From the NCBI RefSeq assembly GCF_963677565.1, contig NZ_OY781981.1, positions 1,054,001-1,118,000 of the forward strand: a DNA stretch of 64,000 bases. The letters are read 5' to 3'. This document shows, in pieces, positions 33,126 through 41,872 of this stretch (within the stretch, counting starts at the first letter, position 1; every line of letters begins with the position of its first letter). The notes beneath the pieces are model-generated. The model did not search any database and was not told the origin of the DNA. It saw only the letters and a list, made by a program, of their open reading frames with translations. The translations under genes were made by a program, and so were the position numbers. Origin of the DNA: an uncultured Draconibacterium sp. GTDB lineage: Bacteria > Bacteroidota > Bacteroidia > Bacteroidales > Prolixibacteraceae.

Positions 33126-33827
33126 ATGAGAAGCGCAATTAAAAGGCCATCGGAAGAAGAAGCAAATTTGAGTGGTTTTCAACTGTTTAAAAAATTAACA
33201 GAAGATGAATTTACCCGGCTGAATTATGAAAAAACGTGTTCACTTTATAAAAAAGGCACCATCATTTATCGCGAAGGTAGTCGCTTAACCGGTTTCTTTT
33301 GTGTTACACGAGGTATTGTAAAGATTTTTAAGACGGGTATAGATGGCAAAGAACAAATTATTCGTTTTGCAAAAAAGGGAGAAATCATTGCTTATCGTTC
33401 GTTGTTAAGCCAGGAGCTGGCCTGTACAACTGCAAAAGTAATCGATGATGCAGCTTTATGCCATATTCCTTATCAAACGCTTCTGTATCTTATTCAGAGT
33501 AACTGGCAATTTTCGCACCACATGCTGCAAATTGTTTGTCACGAGTTACGCGAAGCAAACGACTACATTACCGATATTGCACAAAAAACTGTTCGGGAAC
33601 GATTGGCCGAAGTTCTGCTTCTTTTAAAAGAGAACTTTGAACTGGATAACCAAAACACACTTCAAATTTCGTTAACACGCGAAGAGCTAGCCAATATGGT
33701 AGGAACTGCAACCGAATCGGTAATTCGTTTATTATCAGAGTTTAAAAACGACAAACTGATTGAGTTACAAGGCAGAAAAATCAAGTTCCTGGATATAGCC
33801 ACACTAACAAGAGTTGCTAATTTATAA
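33126..33827 (+). CDS. Crp/Fnr family transcriptional regulator
   Basis: This 233-residue protein has an N-terminal cyclic-nucleotide-binding-type beta-roll (~20-135; KKGTIIYREGSRLTGFFCVTRG), a long dimer helix, and a C-terminal winged helix (LTREELANMVGTATESVIRLLSEF, about 188-211). It lacks the N-terminal cysteine cluster of oxygen-sensing Fnr, so an iron-sulfur sensor is unlikely. Effector unknown. It may control the divergent OsmC-family gene. It ends at its own terminator. Confidence 0.9.
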   Translation: MRSAIKRPSEEEANLSGFQLFKKLTEDEFTRLNYEKTCSLYKKGTIIYREGSRLTGFFCVTRGIVKIFKTGIDGKEQIIRFAKKGEIIAYRSLLSQELACTTAKVIDDAALCHIPYQTLLYLIQSNWQFSHHMLQIVCHELREANDYITDIAQKTVRERLAEVLLLLKENFELDNQNTLQISLTREELANMVGTATESVIRLLSEFKNDKLIELQGRKIKFLDIATLTRVANL

Positions 33828-33847
33828 GCTTACTACATAACTTTTTT

Positions 33848-33873
33848 AAACCGGCTCCTTGCCGGTTTTTTTT
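33848..33873 (+). terminator. Intrinsic terminator of the Crp/Fnr gene
   Basis: AAACCGGC pairs with GCCGGTTT around a TCCTT loop and runs into further T residues. Confidence 0.9.
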
Positions 33874-33912
33874 GATACTTAAACTACTTTTCAACCGTTC
33901 TAAACTAAAAAA

Positions 33913-34749
33913 ATGCAATTTCGAACCCTGGAAAACCGAACAGTAAAAGAACTCTGTAACTTATTTAATGCAGCTTTTGCCGATTACGTGGTAAAAATTG
34001 AAATGACCCCTGAAAAATTACAGGATAAATTCGAATCGGAAGATGTTAGTCTTGAACACTCGGTGGGTATTTTCAGTGATGGTAAACCCGTTGGTTTTAT
34101 CTTTCATGCTGTGCGCAATTCAGTGGCAGGAAAAATGGCTTACAACGCCGGAACCGGTGTTATTCCAAAATTCAGAGGCAAGAATGCTACAGTTCTGATG
34201 TACAAATTTATACTTCCAAAACTGGCTAAAAGCGGCGTAAAAGAAGTCGTTCTGGAGGTTATTGATAAAAACATTCCTGCAATAAAATCTTATAAAAAAG
34301 TGGGATTTACTATACTTTACGAACTCGAATGTTATAATGGATTTCCAAGCATTTCAAAATCGAAAGGACCTTTTATTGAGGAAGAATTAGCAGAAAATTT
34401 CGCTCCTCCTGAACACTTTTGGAACTGGCAGCCCACCTGGCAAAATGCCACACAAACTGTTATACAATCTGGCCATTACAAAACATGGAGTATTTTCCAG
34501 GATAATACACCAATTGCCTATCTTACCGGAAGTCAGGAATCAGGAAGAATAGCCCAGTTTGCTGTTGATCCGGATCAGCGTTGGAAAGGTTTGGGAACTT
34601 CACTGTTTTGCCATTTTGCAGGTCTGTCATCAAACACACCGATGGTGATAAATGTAGCCGATAAAACGGGGCAAACGCAAGATTTTTTAAAAGCGATTGG
34701 AATGAAACTTTTTCTGAAACAGTACAAAATGAAATTAAAACTACAATAA
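33913..34749 (+). CDS. GNAT family N-acetyltransferase
   Basis: In this 278-residue protein the N-terminal GNAT domain (~1-150) shows the acetyl-CoA loop in AGTGVIPKFRGKNATVLMYK and the C-terminal VLEVIDKNIPAIKSYKKVGF. The second half (IAQFAVDPDQRWKGLGTSLF) looks like another, shorter GNAT domain with a weaker pattern, so this may be a tandem protein. The acceptor substrate is unknown. The next gene begins one base after its stop. Confidence 0.85.
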   Translation: MQFRTLENRTVKELCNLFNAAFADYVVKIEMTPEKLQDKFESEDVSLEHSVGIFSDGKPVGFIFHAVRNSVAGKMAYNAGTGVIPKFRGKNATVLMYKFILPKLAKSGVKEVVLEVIDKNIPAIKSYKKVGFTILYELECYNGFPSISKSKGPFIEEELAENFAPPEHFWNWQPTWQNATQTVIQSGHYKTWSIFQDNTPIAYLTGSQESGRIAQFAVDPDQRWKGLGTSLFCHFAGLSSNTPMVINVADKTGQTQDFLKAIGMKLFLKQYKMKLKLQ

Positions 34750-34750
34750 A

Positions 34751-35101
34751 ATGAAACTCTTTGGTATTCACTTAAACAGACGCACTTTTATCCGGTGGAA
34801 AATTTACATCGACCGTGCCCGGATGTACATTGGTTACATTAGTTTTGTAATGATCGCTTTCATGTTCCTAAACGATTTTAAAGACGAAACTATCCGTGCA
34901 TTTCTCGATGAAAACAAGCTGATCACTTACCCGGTGATGATGGTTGTGTTTATGCTATTTTCATTGATTCTAGGACGGCTTGATACAAAACTTGGCCTGC
35001 GAAAAGAAGAAATGCGAAATGCGGCAACCGAAAATCCGGTTACCATGGAAATTTTGGAAAACATTAAAGAAATAAAATCTAAACTTGACGAGAAGAACTA
35101 A
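34751..35101 (+). CDS. Small two-helix membrane protein
   Basis: This 116-residue protein has helices at about 26-43 (MYIGYISFVMIAFMFL) and 60-76 (YPVMMVVFMLFSLILG). Its C-terminus is charged and probably helical (NPVTMEILENIKEIKSKLDEKN). It is co-transcribed with the GNAT gene and overlaps the convergent EnvC gene by 4 bp at the stop codons. No known family was recognised. Confidence 0.7.
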   Translation: MKLFGIHLNRRTFIRWKIYIDRARMYIGYISFVMIAFMFLNDFKDETIRAFLDENKLITYPVMMVVFMLFSLILGRLDTKLGLRKEEMRNAATENPVTMEILENIKEIKSKLDEKN

Positions 35102-36300
35102 CGGCCTATCCAGTCTTCAGGATCGAGCTTGGTGCTTTCTTTCCATATCTGAAATTTCAGTATGGATTTGTTGCCTTCTTTAACATCGGTAAATACCGTC
35201 CCGATGACTTGTTTGGTATCCACTTTATCGCCTTTTTTTACTACCACTTCGCGAAGATTGGAATAAACACTCAGGAAATTACCGTGACGGATAATAACAG
35301 CTGTATTTCCACCAGAAATACCAAACACACGACTTACTTCGCCATTAAAAACCGCACGCACCTGAGCGCCAATATCAGTGGCTATGTTAATGCCGTTGTT
35401 CTGTACCTGCACATTGGTTAAAACCGGATGACGATGTACTCCGAAATGTTCCACTATCACTCCCCTCTGGACCGGCCAGGGCAGTCGATTTTTATTTTGT
35501 TCGAAATTATTTCCGATCAGTTCCTGCTCGGGCGTTAACGCAAAACCCGAACCGCCGGCAGCCTGATTTTTACGCGCTTCTTCTTCGATTATTTGCGTAA
35601 TTTCGCGTTCTAATTGCTGTTCTACTTTACGTTGTTCACGTAATGTTTTCTGCAAATTACTTCGCTGATTTTTTAGTTTTTGAAGCTCCGTATTTTGTAC
35701 TTTTTGTTCAGTGGCCAGTTGTAATTTTTCCTCTTCTGTTCTTTCAATCAACGATTGTTTTTCTTCTGTCTGCTGCTCCAGCCTTTTTATACTTTCCGAA
35801 AGTACCAGCTGAACTTGCTGAATAGTTTGTGCCTGGTTTTCGCGGTAATTTTTGTAATGTTTGAAATACAACAAACGGCGATAAGCCTGATTAACGTTCT
35901 CGGCCGAAAGTAAAAACAAGAGCTCATCGTAGGCATTCAGGTTTTTATAGGCCATGCGAATCATTTCGGCGTATTCATCCTTTAGTTCCTGAACATCATT
36001 TTTAAGCATTTCTACAGCCAAAACATTGTTGGCGATAAATTGCTCATAAATTTCTACTTCCTGGTTTATATTCGAGATAAGCGTGTTTCTGGAACTGATT
36101 TTTGAATTAATTAATCGAAGTTTGCTCAACGACGACTGTTCATTCTTTTGTGCTTCATTCAGCAATCGTGTTGTATATTCGATTTCCTTTTCTGCCTCTG
36201 CTTTTCTATTTCGCAGATTTTCAATAGATTGAGCATACGAAGAAAAACACAACACCACTGCTGCAACGGTGACGATAAGTATTTTAATTCGTAAAATCAT
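35098..36300 (-). CDS. EnvC-like murein hydrolase activator
   Basis: This 400-residue protein has a signal peptide (~1-23), long coiled coils (~24-245; many Gln/Glu/Lys heptads) and a C-terminal M23/LytM domain (~275-400). The zinc ligands of active M23 peptidases are lost: the first HxxxD reads NNGINIATD and the HxH reads KFQIW. It should therefore not cut peptidoglycan itself but activate amidases during cell separation, as E. coli EnvC does. It follows dut, TPR and DUF4292 genes in a conserved Bacteroidota order, though a terminator separates it from DUF4292. Confidence 0.88.
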   Translation of the reverse strand: MILRIKILIVTVAAVVLCFSSYAQSIENLRNRKAEAEKEIEYTTRLLNEAQKNEQSSLSKLRLINSKISSRNTLISNINQEVEIYEQFIANNVLAVEMLKNDVQELKDEYAEMIRMAYKNLNAYDELLFLLSAENVNQAYRRLLYFKHYKNYRENQAQTIQQVQLVLSESIKRLEQQTEEKQSLIERTEEEKLQLATEQKVQNTELQKLKNQRSNLQKTLREQRKVEQQLEREITQIIEEEARKNQAAGGSGFALTPEQELIGNNFEQNKNRLPWPVQRGVIVEHFGVHRHPVLTNVQVQNNGINIATDIGAQVRAVFNGEVSRVFGISGGNTAVIIRHGNFLSVYSNLREVVVKKGDKVDTKQVIGTVFTDVKEGNKSILKFQIWKESTKLDPEDWIGR

Positions 36301-36548
36301 GTTTACGAATGTATTGATTTCGGAATTAACCTGAGTTCAACTTTAAAATATTTTCACAGAAAGTTTTACTTGCGTCAGATTTGTATTTTTAAATATGCAG
36401 GAATAACGGGTTATTTCAAAGATTAAAAAATGCAAAGATGGCGTGAGAAGAACTTTCCTTTAAGGTTTTGCTCTTTTTGCCATAAACTTCCCCCAATTTT
36501 CTCTAATTATCCCAATAGTTCTTCGAAAACCGGTGAAAGTATCTGACT

Positions 36549-36576
36549 AAAAATAGCTAAAGCTGTGAGCTATTTT
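36549..36576 (-). terminator. Terminator after the DUF4292 gene
   Basis: AAAATAGCT (36550-36558) and AGCTATTTT (36568-36576) form a perfect 9-bp stem; on the minus strand it ends in TTTTTAG. Nothing else was recognised in the 294-nt gap before EnvC apart from an imperfect -7-like AATCTTTG. Confidence 0.7.
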
Positions 36577-36594
36577 AAAGTCAAATTCAGGTTA

Positions 36595-37470
36595 TTAGTC
36601 TACACGAATCTCCTCGTATTTTTCGGGAATTTTTATGCTGAACGACGATATTTTTTCCGTTGAAAATCCGCTCATCCTGATCTTCATTGTTATTTCCTCT
36701 TCCGGCGAATCAAAACTCATTTCAATACTACCGGGATATTCTTTGTTTTCCACTTCGGTGTAATCATCGAAAACGAGGTTCATATTCCTGTTGTTTGATT
36801 TGTCACTGATCAATAAACGATTCAATGCGAAGTTGTTGGGACTAAAAAACATTTTCTGCAAAATAAGCGCCTGGTCGTCGAGTCGTTTTAGATGTCGTTC
36901 GGCTTTATTTTCCTTTTCCTCCAGTTTGCTGATTTTTCTTGTCTTTTCCGATTGTAGCACATATTGGTTGTCTTCGATAAACGAATCGAAGGTTTTAAAA
37001 TCCTTATCGCGCGGATCGTTCCGGTAAGAAAAAGCGTTATTGGCAATTATACTTTGTATGGTTGCAAAATCGAGGTCGATGTGCAAAAAACTACTGAGGT
37101 AAGAGTAATCGTCGATAAAGAAATTGTGATCGATGTAATTTACATATTTTACACTGTCGGGAGTAAGTAGAACACGGCCAACCGGAATATTGAGCTTACT
37201 GATAGACACCAGTATTTTCTCATCCTTTTGTGCTTTTAGATTGATCTTGAAAGTAGCTTTCGACTGGCTGCTTACAAAATTGCAATTAATACGTTTAACG
37301 GTAAGATATTTGTAATCAAAAGCATTTTGTTCAATTCTTTTCAGAAGCTTGTTTGTGCTGATTGTTCGTGCTTCAACAATTGGTAATTCAGAGGGTGTCT
37401 TACACGCTGACACAACAATGAGGGAGGCGAAGGCAAACACTAAAACTTTAAAATATTTTCCAAAACCCAT
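36595..37470 (-). CDS. DUF4292 family lipoprotein
   Basis: This 291-residue protein has a lipoprotein signal ending in LIVVSAC (Cys22). The body is strand-rich (FKINLKAQKDEKILVSISKL, GRVLLTPDSVKYVN) and resembles LolA/LolB-like half-barrels that carry lipids; that similarity is structural inference. The start lies 2 nt after the TPR gene's stop, so the two are coupled. The family is conserved in Bacteroidota between a TPR protein and EnvC. Confidence 0.85.
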   Translation of the reverse strand: MGFGKYFKVLVFAFASLIVVSACKTPSELPIVEARTISTNKLLKRIEQNAFDYKYLTVKRINCNFVSSQSKATFKINLKAQKDEKILVSISKLNIPVGRVLLTPDSVKYVNYIDHNFFIDDYSYLSSFLHIDLDFATIQSIIANNAFSYRNDPRDKDFKTFDSFIEDNQYVLQSEKTRKISKLEEKENKAERHLKRLDDQALILQKMFFSPNNFALNRLLISDKSNNRNMNLVFDDYTEVENKEYPGSIEMSFDSPEEEITMKIRMSGFSTEKISSFSIKIPEKYEEIRVD

Positions 37471-37472
37471 TG

Positions 37473-39236
37473 CTACTCTTCAATATATTTTTGTTCCTCA
37501 ATTTTACGGTCAAGAACTTTTGATTCACTCCCGCTTTCTTTTGCCTTTTTCCAATACTTTACAGCTTCTTCCACATTGCCCGTTTTATATAAAATGTCGC
37601 CGTAATGTTCTAATAAAGTATCGCTTTCGTCGTCACTGTTTTTAATGGCCGAATCCATGTAAAATTTGGCCAATGTATATTCGCCTTTCTTAAACAGAAC
37701 CCAGGCATGTGTATCCAGGTAGGTCGCATTATCCGGGAAACGTTCAACAACTTTACCACTCATACGTTCGGCTTTGTCAAGATTAATTCCTTCTACGGAT
37801 AAATAGTAGGCATAGTTGTTTAAAGTGAGGTAATTTTCGGGATCGATTTTAACGGCTTTATCAAATACTTTAAATGCTTCAGGTCGGTTGCCGTTTTTGT
37901 AAATGGCCTCGCCTTTCAACATCAGAAAGTTTGCTTGCAATTGCGGATTATCAATTACGTAATCCATTCCTTCTTCGCTTAGTTCAATGGTTTCGTCGAA
38001 TTTTTCCAACTGAACACAAGCAATTGCCTTGAAAAAATAGCCCTGCGGCTGGTTGGGAAACAACTCGATTATTTTACCGGTATGTTCGTACAATTTTTCC
38101 CATTCCTGCAAATCATTGTCGATGTACATTATGCGCTCCCAAACCATGTAATCGTTTGGTTCTATTTCAATCGCTTTTAGCAATGCTTTGCGACCTTCGG
38201 CAAGTTTATTTTGTTTTAAAAGTTCTTCGGCATGAATGGTATGTACCAATGATTCATCAGCATTTTTCTCAAGCAATATTTGAATTAGCTCTCCACGCTG
38301 TTTTTCATTTAATGTCGACTGCGCCGGATTTGCCGTTAACATCATATACAATTGCATTTTTGTTTGAATATCAACCGCATCGCTTGCAAAACCGGCTTTT
38401 GTTTCCTCAAACGATTTTTCCTTATCGCCGTTTTCGAGGTAGTAGTTTGCCAACGAAAAATGAACAAATCCGTTTTCCGGATCCATTTCCTGTATTTTTT
38501 CGTAGTTTTTCAGGGCATTTTCAGAATCGCCCTGGCTTTGATATAGATCGGCAAGTAATCCGTAATATTTAGCTTCGTTCGGACTGTTTTCAATCAGTTT
38601 GTTGATCTCTGCAAAAGCTTTATCAATTTCACCTGTAGATACGTAAATCTGCTGTTTTGCTACCGAAATCTGCTCGTTAATCCCGGTTTCTTTTTCCATT
38701 CGATCGTAGGCTACAATGGCTTCATCAAAACGTTGTGCAGTAGCCAGCAGCGCCGCATTCATGTATATATATTCCAGATTTTCGGGCTCTTTTTTCAGAA
38801 GTCTGGCATAAATATCTGCTGCCTCCGAGTACTTTCGCGTTTGCTGATAAACCTGTGCCAATAACAATTTATACCACTTATTATCGGGATTTAAACTGAT
38901 GGCTTTTTCCAGCAGCAACGAAGCACTTGTAAAATCGTTGTTTGCCGCATGAATATTTGCCAACTCGAACATTGCTGCCGATGAATTCGGATCGATCTCC
39001 AGGCAACTCGAAAGCAAACGGATGGCTTCCTGTGCGTTACCAAACATTTTTTGCTTTAATGCTTCAACAAAAAAGTATTCAAATTCAGCCTGTTTCTGTT
39101 CAACTAATTCGGTGGTTGGTGTATTTACTGCAGCTTGTGCCACTTCCTGCTCAGTAACCTGTTTAGGTCCTGAACATGCAAAAGCAACAAATGAAAACGC
39201 TGCAATACCAAGTCCTTTTATAAAAATTCTCTTCAT
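37473..39236 (-). CDS. Tetratricopeptide-repeat lipoprotein
   Basis: With the start at 39236 (MKRIFIKGLGIAAFSFVAFAC) this is a 587-residue lipoprotein. A longer reading from 39260 would place eight extra residues before the signal and overlap dut. At least ten TPR-like repeats are visible (for example AIRLLSSCLEIDPNSSAAMFELA, ALKNYEKIQEMDPENGFVHFSLA). This helical scaffold probably binds envelope partners. It sits one base after dut and before DUF4292, probably at the inner face of the outer membrane. Confidence 0.88.
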   Translation of the reverse strand: MKRIFIKGLGIAAFSFVAFACSGPKQVTEQEVAQAAVNTPTTELVEQKQAEFEYFFVEALKQKMFGNAQEAIRLLSSCLEIDPNSSAAMFELANIHAANNDFTSASLLLEKAISLNPDNKWYKLLLAQVYQQTRKYSEAADIYARLLKKEPENLEYIYMNAALLATAQRFDEAIVAYDRMEKETGINEQISVAKQQIYVSTGEIDKAFAEINKLIENSPNEAKYYGLLADLYQSQGDSENALKNYEKIQEMDPENGFVHFSLANYYLENGDKEKSFEETKAGFASDAVDIQTKMQLYMMLTANPAQSTLNEKQRGELIQILLEKNADESLVHTIHAEELLKQNKLAEGRKALLKAIEIEPNDYMVWERIMYIDNDLQEWEKLYEHTGKIIELFPNQPQGYFFKAIACVQLEKFDETIELSEEGMDYVIDNPQLQANFLMLKGEAIYKNGNRPEAFKVFDKAVKIDPENYLTLNNYAYYLSVEGINLDKAERMSGKVVERFPDNATYLDTHAWVLFKKGEYTLAKFYMDSAIKNSDDESDTLLEHYGDILYKTGNVEEAVKYWKKAKESGSESKVLDRKIEEQKYIEE

Positions 39237-39237
39237 G

Positions 39238-39675
39238 TTAATGTTTTCCGGTGTGGCCAAAGCCTCCCGCTCCTCTTTCTGATTCTTCCAACACCTCTAC
39301 CAAATCCCATTCCACAGTTGCATGTGCGGCAACAACCATTTGGCAAATGCGCTCTCCATTTTCTATAACAAAATCTTCGTTCGACAGGTTGATGAGAATA
39401 ACACCTATTTCTCCGCGGTAATCGGCATCAATTGTTCCGGGAGTATTCAATACAGTAATTCCCTTTTTTAATGCCAAACCACTTCTCGGACGAACCTGAG
39501 CTTCGTAACCCTGAGGCAATTCAATAAATAATCCGGTTGGTACGAGTTTGCGCTCCAACGGCTTTAAAACAACTGCTTCATCAAGGTTTGCACGTAAGTC
39601 CATTCCGGCCGAAAATAAGGTGCTGTAAGCCGGTAATTCATTCTTTGATTTGTTAACAATTTTAACCTGCATCAA
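39238..39675 (-). CDS. dut: dUTP diphosphatase
   Basis: This 145-residue homotrimeric-type dUTPase hydrolyses dUTP to dUMP, keeping uracil out of DNA and feeding thymidylate synthesis. All five motifs are seen: AGMDLRA, RPRSGLALKKG, TPGTIDADYRGEIG, GERICQMVV and the C-terminal RGAGGFGHTG arm. Two ATGs are adjacent and either can start the protein. It leads the dut-TPR-DUF4292 unit. Confidence 0.97.
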   Translation of the reverse strand: MMQVKIVNKSKNELPAYSTLFSAGMDLRANLDEAVVLKPLERKLVPTGLFIELPQGYEAQVRPRSGLALKKGITVLNTPGTIDADYRGEIGVILINLSNEDFVIENGERICQMVVAAHATVEWDLVEVLEESERGAGGFGHTGKH

Positions 39676-39779
39676 TCTGTTTTTTTTAAAGAACCGCTAA
39701 GATAGTAAATAATGCGTGTGTACAGTAGGATTAACAATATTTATGGTTCTGAAAATAAATTCAACTAATTGGATAACAA

Positions 39780-40907
39780 TTATATAATAATCAGATCGGC
39801 CATGATCTCGTCCGAAATAAAAAGTCCTTTTCGGGTTAAAGTAATTGCCTGATCGTTTATTTGAAGTACACCTGCCTGTTTGTATTTTGCTAATTGATTC
39901 GAAAAATACTGTGCTGTTTGGACTCCGTACCGCTGTTCAATCTCTTTTTCAGAAACTCCCCATTTCGTTCTGATCCGGGTTAAAATGTACTCGTTATACT
40001 TGTCTGTTTCATTCAGAATTTCTTCCTCAAAATAGCTGTTATTATTTGCCAAAGCTTTTATGTAGGCTTCAACATGTGAGCTATTCCAGCGCCGCGAATT
40101 TCCATCGAACGAATGCGCCGAAGGTCCCAGTCCCAGGTATTTTGTACCCATCCAATAAGCGGTGTTGTGGCGCGAATAAAGCTGGTCTTTTGCCAGGTTT
40201 GAAATCTCGTAATGTTCGAAACCGTTGGCGACCGACATGTCAATCAAGGCGTTAAACTGATCAACACTGTCAGCTTCTTTCAACTCCTTTAGCGTTCCCT
40301 TTTTCAACCAGGTGTAAAACGGCGTGCCTTCGTGGTAAGTTAAGTGATACGCAGAAAGGTGTTTCACCGGCAGGCTGAACATTGTATTCAGGCTCTCTTC
40401 CCATTCTTTTTGAGTTAAATCAGGCAAACCATAAATTAAATCGGCACTTAAGTTTGAAAATCCAATTTTGGCAGCATTTTCAATGGCACCAATGGCCTGA
40501 GCGGCATCGTGCCTTCGGTTCATTTTTTCGAGATGCTTGTTTTGAAACGACTGTATGCCAATACTTAAACGATTTATACCGGCATTTTTTATGTCTTTCA
40601 AATAATCAATTGTAAGATCATCAGGATTGGCTTCAAGTGTAATTTCAGCAGCAGAACTGACGTTGAATTCTTTGCTCATTACCACCAAAATTTCAGCTAT
40701 TTCTTTCTCCGATAAAACTGATGGAGTACCGCCACCAAAATATATGGTTTCAACGTTTTCGTTGTTCAGGTAGTTTTTGCGTATGTTTGCCTCGCTTTTT
40801 AAAGCTTTAATAAAATCGTGTTGCAGCGACGTGTTTACGGTTTTATAAAAATCGCAGTAGTAACATTTCTGACGACAAAATGGAATATGAATGTAAATAC
40901 CAGCCAT
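39780..40907 (-). CDS. hemW: HemW-like radical SAM heme chaperone
   Basis: This 375-residue radical-SAM protein carries Cys11, Cys15 and Cys18 in IPFCRQKCYYCDF and HNTAYWMGTKYLGLGPSAHSF, the HNxxYW motif of HemW. It lacks the extra N-terminal segment and the GCN motif of HemN, which is present separately at 26922. HemW binds heme and helps load it into cytochromes; it is not a coproporphyrinogen oxidase. Confidence 0.93.
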   Translation of the reverse strand: MAGIYIHIPFCRQKCYYCDFYKTVNTSLQHDFIKALKSEANIRKNYLNNENVETIYFGGGTPSVLSEKEIAEILVVMSKEFNVSSAAEITLEANPDDLTIDYLKDIKNAGINRLSIGIQSFQNKHLEKMNRRHDAAQAIGAIENAAKIGFSNLSADLIYGLPDLTQKEWEESLNTMFSLPVKHLSAYHLTYHEGTPFYTWLKKGTLKELKEADSVDQFNALIDMSVANGFEHYEISNLAKDQLYSRHNTAYWMGTKYLGLGPSAHSFDGNSRRWNSSHVEAYIKALANNNSYFEEEILNETDKYNEYILTRIRTKWGVSEKEIEQRYGVQTAQYFSNQLAKYKQAGVLQINDQAITLTRKGLFISDEIMADLIII

Positions 40908-41008
40908 TATTTTATAACAATACAGTTTTATGGTAATCAGACAATAATAACCACAGAATCAGGTTATTGTTTTTAATTGGTACCAAGCAAAACCTTAAAA
41001 ATTTACGC

Positions 41009-41386
41009 ATGAAGATTACACCTTACTGGAGACTTGCAATTTGGTTACTTATAATGATTTATATGCTTTTTGTTCCTGCCAATCAGCTGCCTTCAAAACC
41101 ATTTATACAAATTCCGAATTTTGATAAAATCGTTCATTTCGGAATGTTTTTTATTCTTTGCCTGTTATCATTCAGACCAGTGAAACAATTTACCCCTAAT
41201 TTCTATTTCTGGACTCCCTTGCTTGTACTTGTTGTTGCGATAGCTCTTGAATCTATTCAGCATAAAATTTCGCCATCCCGCCACAGCGATATTTACGACC
41301 TTTGGGCGAACGCTGCAGGCTTATCGGCTGCAACAATGTTTTACGCCCTTTTTGTAAATAAAAAGTGGCTGGAACGCATCGTTTAA
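41009..41386 (+). CDS. VanZ family membrane protein
   Basis: From the ATG at 41009 the protein has 125 residues; a longer start at 40967 adds no homologous sequence. Four membrane helices are visible. The VanZ pattern includes FDKIVHFGMFFILC and SPSRHSDIYDLWANAAGL (the RxxDxxDxxxNxxG-like end). VanZ relatives affect tolerance to glycopeptides or envelope stress in some bacteria; the role here is unknown. Confidence 0.85.
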   Translation: MKITPYWRLAIWLLIMIYMLFVPANQLPSKPFIQIPNFDKIVHFGMFFILCLLSFRPVKQFTPNFYFWTPLLVLVVAIALESIQHKISPSRHSDIYDLWANAAGLSAATMFYALFVNKKWLERIV

Positions 41387-41423
41387 ATGCTGTTTCAATC
41401 GGTATTCAAGACCCAAACCGGCT

Positions 41424-41867
41424 TTAGAGTTTTACAAGATCTTCGTATTTCTCGATGTCTTTTCCAACAGTTTCCAACGAAGTATTTTTGTAAAAATGCG
41501 TAATGTCCTGACGTAGTTTTTCGTATTGCGCGTGTACCGGACAAAGTGGTTTCGACGGATCATGTGTTTTACACGGTTCCAGGCTGATTAAACAGTTGGT
41601 GAAAAACTCTTCTCCGTCAACTTTGGTTACAATGTCCCACAACGAAATTTCAGACGCATCGCGCGACAATGAAAAACCGCCGTTTGGTCCTTTTGTTGAA
41701 ACCAATAGTTTTTGTTTTACCAGGTTTTGGAGAATTTTTCCAAGAAATGGTGATGACAATCCAAGGTCTTCAGAAATTTGTTTAATACCGATACGTTTGT
41801 CGTCTTTCGAGAACTTCCCTAGATAAATCAATGCTCTAAGCGCATATTTGCAAGTATTTGATAACAT
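41424..41867 (-). CDS. Rrf2 family transcriptional regulator
   Basis: This 147-residue protein has an N-terminal winged helix (CKYALRALIYLG, IGIKQISEDLGLSSPFLGKILQNL). Three cysteines (NCLISLEPCKTHDPSKPLC) lie in the place used by IscR/NsrR to bind an iron-sulfur cluster. It may sense redox or cluster status. It lies 5 nt after the LutB-like gene and could control it. Confidence 0.9.
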   Translation of the reverse strand: MLSNTCKYALRALIYLGKFSKDDKRIGIKQISEDLGLSSPFLGKILQNLVKQKLLVSTKGPNGGFSLSRDASEISLWDIVTKVDGEEFFTNCLISLEPCKTHDPSKPLCPVHAQYEKLRQDITHFYKNTSLETVGKDIEKYEDLVKL

Positions 41868-41872
41868 GACTA

